64,000 bases of DNA from NCBI GenBank assembly GCA_910577315.1, contig CAJTME010000009.1, forward strand, positions 75,317-139,316. The letters run 5' to 3'. Below, piece after piece: positions 15,709 through 24,904 of this stretch. The stretch's first letter is position 1. Each line of letters begins with the position of its first letter. This DNA is from an uncultured Muribaculaceae bacterium. Its GTDB lineage: Bacteria > Bacteroidota > Bacteroidia > Bacteroidales > Muribaculaceae. The notes beneath the pieces were generated by a model. That model ran no database searches. It was not told the DNA's origin and saw nothing but the letters and a program-made list of their open reading frames with translations. The translations under genes were made by a program, and so were the position numbers.

Positions 15709-17472
15709 ATGCCAAATAAGACTATCACTCAAATCAAGGGAAATTTCCGCCTGCCAAGTTACCAACGTGGCTACAGATGGACCTCCGACGAGGTAAAGCG
15801 GCTTCTTGAAGACCTTCACGAATGGCGGCCAACAAACAAGCATCCATATTATTACCTGCAGCCCATCGTGTTGAAGAATCTTGGCAAAAACGCCGAAGGG
15901 CAGGATGAATACGAACTTATCGACGGCCAGCAACGCCTGACCACATTGCGTCTGATTATGATGGCCCTTAAAAAGCATTTGCCATCCGTCGTGTGCCCCT
16001 ATACCCTAACCTACGACACCCGCAATAAAAGCAAAGAGTTCATGGAATGGCTGACTGATGATCCTGATAAAGCCATCAGCCACAAGAATGACTACATTGA
16101 TTTCAGATACCTGCATAATGCGTACACGCAGATTACCAAATGGATAGACGGTCAATCTGACCCGTTGGACGCAACCATCAAGCTTTATCAGCTGTTGGCA
16201 AACAGTGTGAAGGTGCTTTGGTATGAGGCCGCTCCCGGCGAAAGCGGTCAGGAACTCTTCAAACGCCTCAACATAGGGCGTATTCCGCTGACAAACGCCG
16301 AACTTGTAAAAGCTCTTTTCCTCAACCGGGGAAGTATTGAAGATTCCGGGCTGCCATCCAAAAACCTGCGGCAGGAAGAAATCGCCACGCAGTGGGACAG
16401 GATGGAAAAGGAATTGCATAACGAGAACATCTGGCTTTTCCTGACAAATGCCAAGGGGGATAAATATCCAACCCGCATAGAACTGATATTTGACTTCATG
16501 GCCGGCAAGAAGCCCGCGGAACGGGAAAAATATTTCACATTCTATTACTTTCAGAACCGCCTCAATGGAAAATGCGGGCCGAAAGCTGACCGACAGACCC
16601 TATGGAACGAGATTGTTGATTATTATGACAAACTCATGATATGGTACAACGACCGCAGCCTCTACAATCGTGCCGGCGCTCTCGTGGCGATGGGCGGTAA
16701 CCTCAGCGTCATAATAAACAATGTCGAAAAGCAGCGCCTTAAAAAGAAGGAACAGACAAAACACCTCGAAAGCAAAATTTTAGAAAGAATCGCCAGCAAG
16801 GAGGAACTGCTCGACTTACGGTACGGTCATGATGACAAGAAAATTCGGGATACCCTGATATGGTTTAACGTCAAAACCATGGACATGTCGGGGGAACGTT
16901 TTCCGTTCGGACGTTTCAAGTCGGGAAGCGGCTGGAGCCTTGAACACATCCATGCCCAAAACTCAGAAGGCCTGTATAGGGAAGTGGAACGTCACGAATG
17001 GCTGAGGTTGCAGATTGAGGCCCTGCGCTCCATGCCACTGACCGATGAGATTGAAAGCCTTATTGCAGAAGCGGTCGCGGCACATAAGATGGAAGCTGTC
17101 GGTGAAAAATTCGCACCGCTCTACAACAAAATCAGCCTTACCCTGACCCCCACGTTGCGCGACGAATACGCCGACCTGAACATGCACTCCCTCCGCAATC
17201 TTGCATTACTCAAATGCAACGATAACGCAGCGCTCAATAACTCAGTGTTTGAGGTGAAACGCGTGGCCATTGCCGCTCTCGACCGAAAGGGAAGCTTTGT
17301 TCCCGTCTGCACCCGCAATGTATTCATGAAATATTACACTCCTGCGGGGTTCAACCAGCCATATTTCTGGGGTGAGAAAGACCGCGAAGCATATATCGCG
17401 GAAATTCATAGGGTTTTGTATGGGACAGACAATGACAGGCCTTTGGCCAAAACCGATTCAATCGAAAGTTAA
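15709..17472 (+). CDS. DUF262-DUF1524 protein (GmrSD-like), first of a tandem pair
   Basis: The 587-residue product has the DUF262 signature YQRGYRW (about residues 18-24) and the nucleotide-binding/ParB-like motif DGQQRLTTL (about 71-79). The C-terminal region carries HIHAQN (about 411-416), which fits the DUF1524 HNH nuclease motif. In GmrSD type IV restriction enzymes DUF262 hydrolyses NTP and DUF1524 cuts modified DNA, so a phage-defence role is plausible here. The gene is followed after 8 bp by a second DUF262 gene. The target and the NTP preference cannot be read from the sequence. Confidence 0.85.
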   Translation: MPNKTITQIKGNFRLPSYQRGYRWTSDEVKRLLEDLHEWRPTNKHPYYYLQPIVLKNLGKNAEGQDEYELIDGQQRLTTLRLIMMALKKHLPSVVCPYTLTYDTRNKSKEFMEWLTDDPDKAISHKNDYIDFRYLHNAYTQITKWIDGQSDPLDATIKLYQLLANSVKVLWYEAAPGESGQELFKRLNIGRIPLTNAELVKALFLNRGSIEDSGLPSKNLRQEEIATQWDRMEKELHNENIWLFLTNAKGDKYPTRIELIFDFMAGKKPAEREKYFTFYYFQNRLNGKCGPKADRQTLWNEIVDYYDKLMIWYNDRSLYNRAGALVAMGGNLSVIINNVEKQRLKKKEQTKHLESKILERIASKEELLDLRYGHDDKKIRDTLIWFNVKTMDMSGERFPFGRFKSGSGWSLEHIHAQNSEGLYREVERHEWLRLQIEALRSMPLTDEIESLIAEAVAAHKMEAVGEKFAPLYNKISLTLTPTLRDEYADLNMHSLRNLALLKCNDNAALNNSVFEVKRVAIAALDRKGSFVPVCTRNVFMKYYTPAGFNQPYFWGEKDREAYIAEIHRVLYGTDNDRPLAKTDSIES

Positions 17473-17480
17473 GACTGACT

Positions 17481-19619
17481 ATGACCTTAAAGACTTTTAA
17501 AGATATTTTCAGTGATGGCCGCTGGCTCATCATACCCCGCATCCAGCGCGACTACGCCCAGGGGCGCGAATCGGCGTCAGCAACGGAAATACGCAATAAT
17601 TTCATCAAGGCGCTCCATAAAGCCCTCGTTTCCGGGAAAGGCATAAATCTTGACTTCATATACGGCTCCATCGAAAACTTAGGCGAACATAACGGCGATA
17701 CTGACACTCCCGACTCCATGGCCTTTATTCCTTTGGATGGCCAGCAACGGCTCACCACATTGTATCTGCTGCACTGGCTCGCGTCGCGTCACGAAGAAAA
17801 ATACGCCGAGAGTGAGTTCCTGAAACGGTTCAGCTACGAAACGCGCTACACCACACGCCGGTTCTGTGAATTCCTGATGGGTGACTTCAAGCCGACTTTT
17901 TCCGGCAAGCTCTCCGAGGAAATAAAAGAGCATCCCGACTTCGTCCTGTCTTGGAATGACGACCCGTCGGTGAAAGGTATGCTGACCATGCTCGATGCCC
18001 TTGAAGAAAAATTCTACGGCGCCAGTCCAGTGGAAAACCTTTGGGACAAACTTCCGCTGATAACGTTCAATCACGAGGACATAGACGACATGGAAGCCTC
18101 CGACGAGGTCTATATCAAGATGAACTCCCGAGGCAAACCGCTTACTCATTTCGAACATTTCAAGGCTGAGCTTGATAATGTCATGAACGACAATGCGTTC
18201 GCACTAAAAATGGATACCGATTGGACCGACATCTTCTGGGCATTGCGCGAAGAGTCTGGAAAAGAGGACGAACTTCCCGTTGTTGACGACGCATTCTTAC
18301 GGTACATCCATTTCATAGCGAATGTAATTTGCCTGAAAACCGACGGACAATATGCACCTGACAACGACTTTGAGATGATTGAGCGGGTGTTTTCACATAA
18401 AACAAATCAAAAGATTTTATCAGACGCGCTAAGCTGTTGGGAGAAGGTAAACACCGCTGATTTCTTCGGCAATATCTTTTCAAAGAAGAACCCCGACTGC
18501 CCAACGTTGCTGATAAACATCAACGGCGAAGTTGATTTATTGCATAAATTATGCCGTGGCGAACAATTCCCCATGCGCGACATCATCCTGTTATGGGGGT
18601 GCGTGACATACCGGCTGCATAAAGACATCGTCAAGCCCGAAGAATTCGCACGGCGCATGCGCACACTGCGCAACCTCACGATGAACGCTCAGGATGAATA
18701 CCGTCCCGAACGTTACTCGGCGATGTTCCATGAAGCGGAACGTTTGATTCTGCACGGATCAATCGACCTGGCTTCAAACTCATATAACCAAGCACAGAAA
18801 GAAGAAGAGGCCCGGAAGCTCGAATGGCTCCAGACGGTTGACATGACGCATGAAATGCAGCTGACGGCACTTGAGAACAATGATGTGCTGTATGGTTCGA
18901 CAACCTTGATCGGACTTGACAACTATCATCTCTTCCCCACCTTCAATACCATATTCAGCCCTGCATGCAGTTCATGGGAAATAATTGCCCGCGCGCTTCT
19001 CGCATGTGGGGACGTATCGTACAATGAAGTCAGATGGCGCGTCCTTATTCCGGGTCCGGGCAAGGACAATGACAACAAACTATGGCGCGAATATTTCCGT
19101 CCCCGAGCCGATGAGGAATTCAACCGGCGTGTTCATGCTCATCTATCAGACCTGCTTGCCAAATACCATTCAGGCAAAAGCTGTGAGGACATTGTGAATG
19201 AATGGCTCGACAGTCCACGGGAATCGTACGACTGGCGATATTACATGGTCAAATATCCTGCCATAATCCGATATTCAGGTTTCGGCAAATACTGGTTTCC
19301 CGGCGAATCGAAAACCAACAATTTCTATTCAATGGCGACGCGGGCAAGTACATCCGGGCGCCACCGCGAGGCCATACTGCTCGCAATAAGCAATGAGAAA
19401 ACCGGATGGGAATTCAATGAAAAAGGCGATTATGGCGGCCCTTTGTCCAAAAGCGGAACAGCCGAGCGCCTTTTCAATACCCCCGACTTTCTGGAACTTA
19501 AAGACGCATCCACCGAGCCCGCCACACCTGTCTCGACCTATACCGTCCCCCGTGCAAAAGACGGGGCAGACATGATTGACCGTGTGTCGCTAATCCCGTC
19601 ATTCGCAGGACAACAATAA
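17481..19619 (+). CDS. DUF262 protein without visible HNH motif, second of the tandem pair
   Basis: The 712-residue protein has IPRIQRDYAQGR near residue 19 and LDGQQRLTTLYLLHW near residue 85, the two DUF262 motifs. A long helical region follows and I see no HIxxQN-type HNH motif, unlike its neighbour. The 8-bp gap to the first gene implies translational coupling and a two-subunit system in which the first protein supplies the nuclease and this one an NTPase or sensor function. That division of labour is inference. It could equally be a paralogue with its own unrecognised effector in the C-terminal half. Confidence 0.82.
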   Translation: MTLKTFKDIFSDGRWLIIPRIQRDYAQGRESASATEIRNNFIKALHKALVSGKGINLDFIYGSIENLGEHNGDTDTPDSMAFIPLDGQQRLTTLYLLHWLASRHEEKYAESEFLKRFSYETRYTTRRFCEFLMGDFKPTFSGKLSEEIKEHPDFVLSWNDDPSVKGMLTMLDALEEKFYGASPVENLWDKLPLITFNHEDIDDMEASDEVYIKMNSRGKPLTHFEHFKAELDNVMNDNAFALKMDTDWTDIFWALREESGKEDELPVVDDAFLRYIHFIANVICLKTDGQYAPDNDFEMIERVFSHKTNQKILSDALSCWEKVNTADFFGNIFSKKNPDCPTLLININGEVDLLHKLCRGEQFPMRDIILLWGCVTYRLHKDIVKPEEFARRMRTLRNLTMNAQDEYRPERYSAMFHEAERLILHGSIDLASNSYNQAQKEEEARKLEWLQTVDMTHEMQLTALENNDVLYGSTTLIGLDNYHLFPTFNTIFSPACSSWEIIARALLACGDVSYNEVRWRVLIPGPGKDNDNKLWREYFRPRADEEFNRRVHAHLSDLLAKYHSGKSCEDIVNEWLDSPRESYDWRYYMVKYPAIIRYSGFGKYWFPGESKTNNFYSMATRASTSGRHREAILLAISNEKTGWEFNEKGDYGGPLSKSGTAERLFNTPDFLELKDASTEPATPVSTYTVPRAKDGADMIDRVSLIPSFAGQQ

Positions 19620-19670
19620 CGCAAAGCGCTTTTAAAGAAACCTAAGTAACATTTATTCAGTTATAAGATT

Positions 19671-20099
19671 ATGTATAACAATAACAACAATCTCAACATC
19701 TCGCCGCAGTTCATCAAGGGCATAGTGTGGTGTATCGCAGGAATCGTCATCCTGATTGTAGCGATGGCATTCATTCGCCCATGGTACAACGTATGGTCGC
19801 AGGAAATGGAAGGCAAGGCTGAATTCGCCAAGGCCGAACAGAACCGAAAAATCAAAATTGAAGAAGCCAAAGCAAATCTTGAGGCTGAAAAGCTCAATGC
19901 TCAGGCTGAAATTGAACGTGCCAAAGGCGCTGCCGAGGCCATCCGTATTGAAAACGGCTCGATTACCCCGACCTATATCCAGTATCTGTGGGTCCGTCAG
20001 CAGTCAGACCTCAGCAACAAGACCGTAATTTACGTGCCGACCGAAACAAATCTTCCCATTCTGGAATCGACACGCGCCCTGTCAATCCCGCAGGAATAA
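19671..20099 (+). CDS. Small membrane-anchored, SPFH/prohibitin-tail-like protein
   Basis: The 142-residue product has one N-terminal transmembrane helix (about 15-38). A charged Ala/Glu/Lys-rich coiled coil follows (about 45-95), then a C-terminal segment (ITPTYIQYLWVRQQ; VIYVPTETNLPILE) resembling the end of prohibitin/Band-7 proteins. The Band-7 head itself is missing, so this is either a natural mini-SPFH scaffold or a shortened descendant. It follows the DUF262 pair by 51 bp and precedes the calcium ATPase by 10 bp. A role in organising the neighbouring membrane pump is conceivable; the sequence does not prove it. Confidence 0.7.
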   Translation: MYNNNNNLNISPQFIKGIVWCIAGIVILIVAMAFIRPWYNVWSQEMEGKAEFAKAEQNRKIKIEEAKANLEAEKLNAQAEIERAKGAAEAIRIENGSITPTYIQYLWVRQQSDLSNKTVIYVPTETNLPILESTRALSIPQE

Positions 20100-20109
20100 T
20101 ACCCAGCTC

Positions 20110-22971
20110 ATGCCACAGACACGACCTTACACGGGATTGACCAACGCCGAGGCACTGGAAAGCCGCCGGAAAAATGGTGTGAATGTACTCACCCCACCCC
20201 CAAAAACGCCCTGGTGGAAAGAATTTCTCAATAAATTCTCCGACCCGCTGATAATAATTTTATTGGTTGCGGGCGTGTTGTCAATCGGAATATCATTTTA
20301 CGAATATTTCGGATTGGACCAGGACTGGAAGGTTTTCTTTGAACCTATCGGCATTTTCGTCGCAATCGGTCTGGCCACCACGCTCGCTTTCATTTTCGAG
20401 CAACGGGCAAACAAGGCATTCCAGATTCTCAATCATGTGAATGACGACGAATTTGCGGAAGTGATGCGTAACGGCACCACAACAACAATCCCGCGTAAGG
20501 ACGTCGTGGTCGGTGATATTGCGGTAATCAACACCGGCGATGAGATTCCGGCAGACGGCGAGTTGCTTGATGCCGTAACTTTAAGCGTCGATGAATCAAG
20601 CCTCACTGGCGAACCGCTGTGCGCCAAGACAACCGACCCGGCTCACTTTGAAAGAGAGGCCACCTACCCTTCCAATCACGTCTTGCGGGGAACGAAGGTT
20701 ATGGAAGGCCATGGCGTGATGCGCGTGCTGAAAGTAGGCGATGCCACCGAGATGGGAAAAGTGTTTGAAGAGGCACAAATAGACGATTCCGTAAAGACGC
20801 CCCTTAACGAACAGCTCGACGGCCTCGGCAATCTGATTACGAATTTCAGTTACGCCTTCGCCGGACTGATTATCGTCGGACAGCTCATACATTTCCTCGG
20901 TTGGCACAACTGGCAGGCATATACGCTTATCGTGCCGATTGCCCTGTTCTTCTGGCTTGTAATCAAGAAATTTAAGGGATGGTCAAAGAAAAAGTGCATG
21001 CTGACCATCATCGGCTTCTTCATCATCTTCTTCGGAATGGTTATAGGGGCATTTTCCATGCTGACGCCCCAGGCGACCAATGCCGACTGGTCAATGCTTC
21101 TGTCCACCACGCTCAAAACCCTCATGGTGGCCGTGACATTGATTGTGGTGGCCGTGCCCGAAGGGCTTCCGATGGCGGTTACCCTTTCGCTGGCTTACTC
21201 CATGAGCCGCATGCTCAAGACCAACAATCTCGTGCGCAAGATGCATGCATGCGAAACGATGGGGGCCACCACCGTGATATGCACCGACAAGACGGGCACC
21301 TTGACCAAAAATCAGATGCAGGTCTACAAAGCCGACTTCTTCGGCAATCCGTCAGATGACGTCTTATATGAAGGTATCGCCGTAAATTCCACCGCGCAGC
21401 TCGACCTTTCCGGCGAAAAGGCGCAGGTGCTCGGCAATCCCACCGAAGGCGCCCTCTTGCTATGGCTCAGGGAGCGGGGCGTCGATTATCAGGATTTGCG
21501 TTCAGGCGCCTCCCGCATCGAGGAACTCCCATTCACAACCGAGCGGAAATATATGGCCACCGTTGTGAAATCGGCCACCGGCAAGGACATCCTCTACGTT
21601 AAGGGCGCCCCCGAAATCGTGTTCGGGATGTGCCGCAACACTTGCGGCGTCACCAAACAGGAAATTGACGCGAAGCTGCTGGGCTATCAGAACCAGGCGA
21701 TGCGCACTCTCGGCTTTGCATATCAGGAACTTGGCGCTCAGGATGCCACAATCAGGGATGGCAAAGTTGTGGCCGGCAACCTCACGTTCCTCGGCATTGT
21801 GGCGATTTCCGACCCGGTCCGCGCAGATGTCCCCGCCGCCGTCAGCGAAGTGACGGCCGCCGGCATCAAGGTAAAGATTGTGACCGGCGACACCCCTGGC
21901 ACCGCAAAGGAAATAGGCCGTCAGATTGGTCTTTGGAACGATGCCACTGACGGCGAGCGCAACATCATTACGGGTGTTGAGTTTGCAGAACTGACCGATG
22001 GACAGCTACGCGAGCGCGCAGGCGATTTGAAAATCATAGCCCGCGCACGTCCCATGGACAAGAAACGTCTTGTCGAAGCCCTTCAGGCCAACAACGAGGT
22101 CGTGGCGGTTACCGGCGACGGCACCAACGACGCTCCCGCACTTAAAGCCGCCCACATCGGCCTGTCGATGGGCGACGGCACCTCCGTGGCCAAAGAGGCT
22201 TCCGACATCACCATCATCGACAACTCGTTCTCGTCAATCGGGCGCGCCGTTATGTGGGGCCGTTCGCTCTATAAAAACATCCAGCGCTTCCTGCTGTTCC
22301 AGCTCACGGTTAACGTCGCGGCATGCTTTCTGGTGCTGTTCGGCTCGTTTGCAGGTTCCGAATCACCTTTGACAGTCACGCAGATGCTTTGGGTAAACCT
22401 CATTATGGATACCTTCGGCGCAATGGCCCTCGCATCCCTCCCACCCTCGGAAAGCGTTATGAGCGAGAGTCCACGCCGCCGGGAAGCGTCAATATTGACC
22501 GGCCCCATGCTTTGGGAACTTTGCAGCGTAGGCCTCATATTCTTCGCCATAACGTTCGGGTTCTACTGGCTGTTCACCCATGCCACCGTAACCTCGGTTC
22601 CGCAGATGTTCCACGCCTCAGTCGGGTCAGCGCGCGCGATGACACCCTACGAGGCCACCCTGCTGTTCTCGATCTTCGTTTGGACCCACTTCTGGTACAT
22701 GTTCAACGCCAGCAGTTTTGAAACCGGCGAAAGCATCTTCACCCTCAAAATGAGCAACGGTTTCTGGACAATAGTGGCAATAATAGTCCTCGGACAGCTG
22801 TTCATCACCGAGATAGCCTACGAGTTCTTCAATGTCAGCCCCATGCTGCACACCTCCGACTGGCATTTCAACATATCCGGGGCCATAGATTTGCTGATAA
22901 TAATAACGGCATCGTCCTGCGTACTGTGGATTCGTGAAATCTATCATCTGTTCCGGCATCATCATGATTAG
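20110..22971 (+). CDS. Calcium-translocating P-type ATPase (PMCA/SERCA class)
   Basis: The 953-residue inner-membrane pump shows the full P2-type layout. There is a cation-ATPase N-terminal region, an actuator domain with SLTGE (about residues 163-167), and TM4 with the ion-binding PEGLP. The phosphorylation site is DKTGTLT with Asp at about 392, and the hinge is TGDGTNDAPAL. Six C-terminal membrane helices follow. The family couples ATP hydrolysis to export of Ca2+ (some members move Mn2+). Its stop overlaps the glycerate kinase start in ATGATTAG, and it lies 10 bp after the mini-SPFH gene. Confidence 0.93.
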   Translation: MPQTRPYTGLTNAEALESRRKNGVNVLTPPPKTPWWKEFLNKFSDPLIIILLVAGVLSIGISFYEYFGLDQDWKVFFEPIGIFVAIGLATTLAFIFEQRANKAFQILNHVNDDEFAEVMRNGTTTTIPRKDVVVGDIAVINTGDEIPADGELLDAVTLSVDESSLTGEPLCAKTTDPAHFEREATYPSNHVLRGTKVMEGHGVMRVLKVGDATEMGKVFEEAQIDDSVKTPLNEQLDGLGNLITNFSYAFAGLIIVGQLIHFLGWHNWQAYTLIVPIALFFWLVIKKFKGWSKKKCMLTIIGFFIIFFGMVIGAFSMLTPQATNADWSMLLSTTLKTLMVAVTLIVVAVPEGLPMAVTLSLAYSMSRMLKTNNLVRKMHACETMGATTVICTDKTGTLTKNQMQVYKADFFGNPSDDVLYEGIAVNSTAQLDLSGEKAQVLGNPTEGALLLWLRERGVDYQDLRSGASRIEELPFTTERKYMATVVKSATGKDILYVKGAPEIVFGMCRNTCGVTKQEIDAKLLGYQNQAMRTLGFAYQELGAQDATIRDGKVVAGNLTFLGIVAISDPVRADVPAAVSEVTAAGIKVKIVTGDTPGTAKEIGRQIGLWNDATDGERNIITGVEFAELTDGQLRERAGDLKIIARARPMDKKRLVEALQANNEVVAVTGDGTNDAPALKAAHIGLSMGDGTSVAKEASDITIIDNSFSSIGRAVMWGRSLYKNIQRFLLFQLTVNVAACFLVLFGSFAGSESPLTVTQMLWVNLIMDTFGAMALASLPPSESVMSESPRRREASILTGPMLWELCSVGLIFFAITFGFYWLFTHATVTSVPQMFHASVGSARAMTPYEATLLFSIFVWTHFWYMFNASSFETGESIFTLKMSNGFWTIVAIIVLGQLFITEIAYEFFNVSPMLHTSDWHFNISGAIDLLIIITASSCVLWIREIYHLFRHHHD

Positions 22972-24115
22972 AAAAATTGTCTTAGCCCCGGACTCCTTCA
23001 AAGGCTGCCTGAGCGCGGCCGACGTGGCCGAAGCATGCTTACGCGCCATCCGGTCGGTCGCGCCGGGATGTGAGGCCGTAAAACTTCCTGTCGCCGACGG
23101 AGGGGAAGGTACGTCCCGGGCAGTCACCGAGGCAACCGGGGGCGACTTTGTGCAATGCCAGGTCTGCGACCCACTCATGCGCCCAGTCACCGCAACCTAC
23201 GGCATATCGCCCGACGGCACAACCGCCTACATGGAAATGGCGCAGGCAAGCGGCATTGCCCTGCTGGATGCCGACGAACTGAATCCGATGGAAACGACAT
23301 CGTTCGGAACCGGGCAGATGATATTGGACGCAATTCGCCGTGGATGCAGCGATATAATACTCGGCATCGGCGGAAGCGCGACGACCGATGCCGGCACAGG
23401 TATGCTGCAGGCTTTGGGCTACCGATTCCTCGATGGAAACGGCAAGCCCCTTGCCCACGGTGGAAAAATCCTCAGTGAGATACGCGCCATCGACAGCTCA
23501 GGCGTTGAGCCCCGCCTGCGTTCCACACGGATTTCCGTGGCCTGCGATGTTAACAACCCGCTGTACGGCCCCCGGGGAGCCGCCTGCGTGTTCGCCCCAC
23601 AGAAAGGAGCCGACGCCGAAATGGTGAGGCTGCTTGACATCGGCCTTAGAAATTTCGCCAGGATTGTCACCTCGTCCTCCCTACCCCGCATTGACGATTT
23701 TCCGGGCGCCGGAGCGGCCGGAGGCTTAGGAGGAGCCTTGGTAAGTTTTCTTGGCGCAGACATGCGCCCCGGCATCGACCTTGTCCTGGATGCCACAGGA
23801 TTCGACACAAAGCTCCGGGACGCCGACATTGTCATAACCGGCGAGGGAAAGATGGATGCCCAGACCTGCATGGGAAAGGCTCCGTGGGGCGTGATGAAAC
23901 GCGCCGCGCGGTCCGGTATACCGACCATAGCCATAGCCGGCGCGGTCGAGGATACCGAAGACCTGATTGCCGCCGGATTCACAGCCGTGTTCTGCATCCA
24001 GCAGGGTGCCGTCCAGCCCCGTCAGGCAATGGAGCCTGACATAGCCCTGCGCAACATCACCGTCACAATGGCTCAGATTCTGCGCACGCTCAACGCTCGG
24101 TGTGGAAGCTTGTAA
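22964..24115 (+). CDS. Glycerate kinase, type I (GlxK/GarK family)
   Basis: The start chosen is the ATG at 22964, which puts the conserved opening IRKIVLAPDSFKGCLSA at the N-terminus; an upstream ATG would add ten residues inside the ATPase gene. The 383-residue product has the family motifs PVADGGEGT and GIGGSATTDAGTGM, and GEGKMD near the C-terminus. It phosphorylates glycerate with ATP to phosphoglycerate in the cytosol. It overlaps the ATPase by 8 bp, so translation is coupled, although the two functions are not obviously related. Confidence 0.93.
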   Translation: MIRKIVLAPDSFKGCLSAADVAEACLRAIRSVAPGCEAVKLPVADGGEGTSRAVTEATGGDFVQCQVCDPLMRPVTATYGISPDGTTAYMEMAQASGIALLDADELNPMETTSFGTGQMILDAIRRGCSDIILGIGGSATTDAGTGMLQALGYRFLDGNGKPLAHGGKILSEIRAIDSSGVEPRLRSTRISVACDVNNPLYGPRGAACVFAPQKGADAEMVRLLDIGLRNFARIVTSSSLPRIDDFPGAGAAGGLGGALVSFLGADMRPGIDLVLDATGFDTKLRDADIVITGEGKMDAQTCMGKAPWGVMKRAARSGIPTIAIAGAVEDTEDLIAAGFTAVFCIQQGAVQPRQAMEPDIALRNITVTMAQILRTLNARCGSL

Positions 24116-24719
24116 ACGAAGCCCTTTCCTGTTCAGGGACTCCATCCACTTTTTTCGCAGCGGCGATAGCCTTTATAAGGAACGACATGTTGCGCGCGAG
24201 GTTGCGCATCGTCTGCAATCCTTCAAGGTCGGCCTCGACATCCTCTGCCGTGAAACCGTGCACCTCATTCCAGTATGTGCTCGACACAACTGGCATTGCA
24301 CTGATGGTGAAGTATTTGTTGATTTCGTCGAACGCCGACGTTGATCCGGCGCGGCGCGACGACACCACCGCCGCCCCGACTTTCATGGTCTTTTCAACAG
24401 TCGTGGCCGTGCTGTAAAAAAGTCTGTCGAGGAAGGCCAGCAACTGACCGTTGGCACCGGCATAATACACCGGCGTGCCGACAACGATACCGTCGGCATC
24501 GGCAAATTTAGGAGCCGTTTCGTTCACAATGTCATTGAACACACACCGTCCGTGCTCGCGGCAGAAATTGCAGCCGATGCAGCCTCGCACGTCCTTCGTG
24601 CCTACGTTCACCCGTTCGGTATCGACACCGTTGGCCTTCAATGTTTCCTCGACTTCACGCAGCGCGCGGTCGGTGCAGCCGCTCAGATGCGGACTTCCGT
24701 TCACTATCAGTACTTTCAT
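24090..24719 (-). CDS. Flavodoxin-fold NAD(P)H-dependent oxidoreductase
   Basis: The start at 24719 gives the typical opening MKVLIVNGSPHLSGCTDRAL, the FMN-phosphate loop; longer upstream starts lack family sequence. The 209-residue protein has GCIGCNFCREHGRC, a Cys pattern found in iron-sulfur flavoprotein-like and multimeric flavodoxin WrbA-like reductases, and GTPVYYAGANGQL around the flavin. It probably reduces quinones or other small acceptors with FMN; the substrate is unknown. Its 3' end overlaps the convergent glycerate kinase by 26 bp. Confidence 0.85.
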   Translation of the reverse strand: MKVLIVNGSPHLSGCTDRALREVEETLKANGVDTERVNVGTKDVRGCIGCNFCREHGRCVFNDIVNETAPKFADADGIVVGTPVYYAGANGQLLAFLDRLFYSTATTVEKTMKVGAAVVSSRRAGSTSAFDEINKYFTISAMPVVSSTYWNEVHGFTAEDVEADLEGLQTMRNLARNMSFLIKAIAAAKKVDGVPEQERASFTSFHTER

Positions 24720-24851
24720 ATCTATCAGAACAGTTATAATTTCAACGGCAGGGACGGTCATTCCATCTTCTGCATTAATAAAACGCGAGAAACGCAATTA
24801 TTATTGCGCCGGCCTCAAATCAGCTGATTTCTGTACGTGCGGAATAATTCC

Positions 24852-24860
24852 TAACTTTGC
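24852..24860 (+). promoter_or_regulatory. -7 element of the MFS gene
   Basis: TAACTTTGC, a TAnnTTTG match, lies 44 bp upstream of the ATG at 24905. Confidence 0.6.
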
Positions 24861-24904
24861 AGAAAATTTAGCGTAAGTATCATTCATCACTACCTGCAAC
24901 ATCT

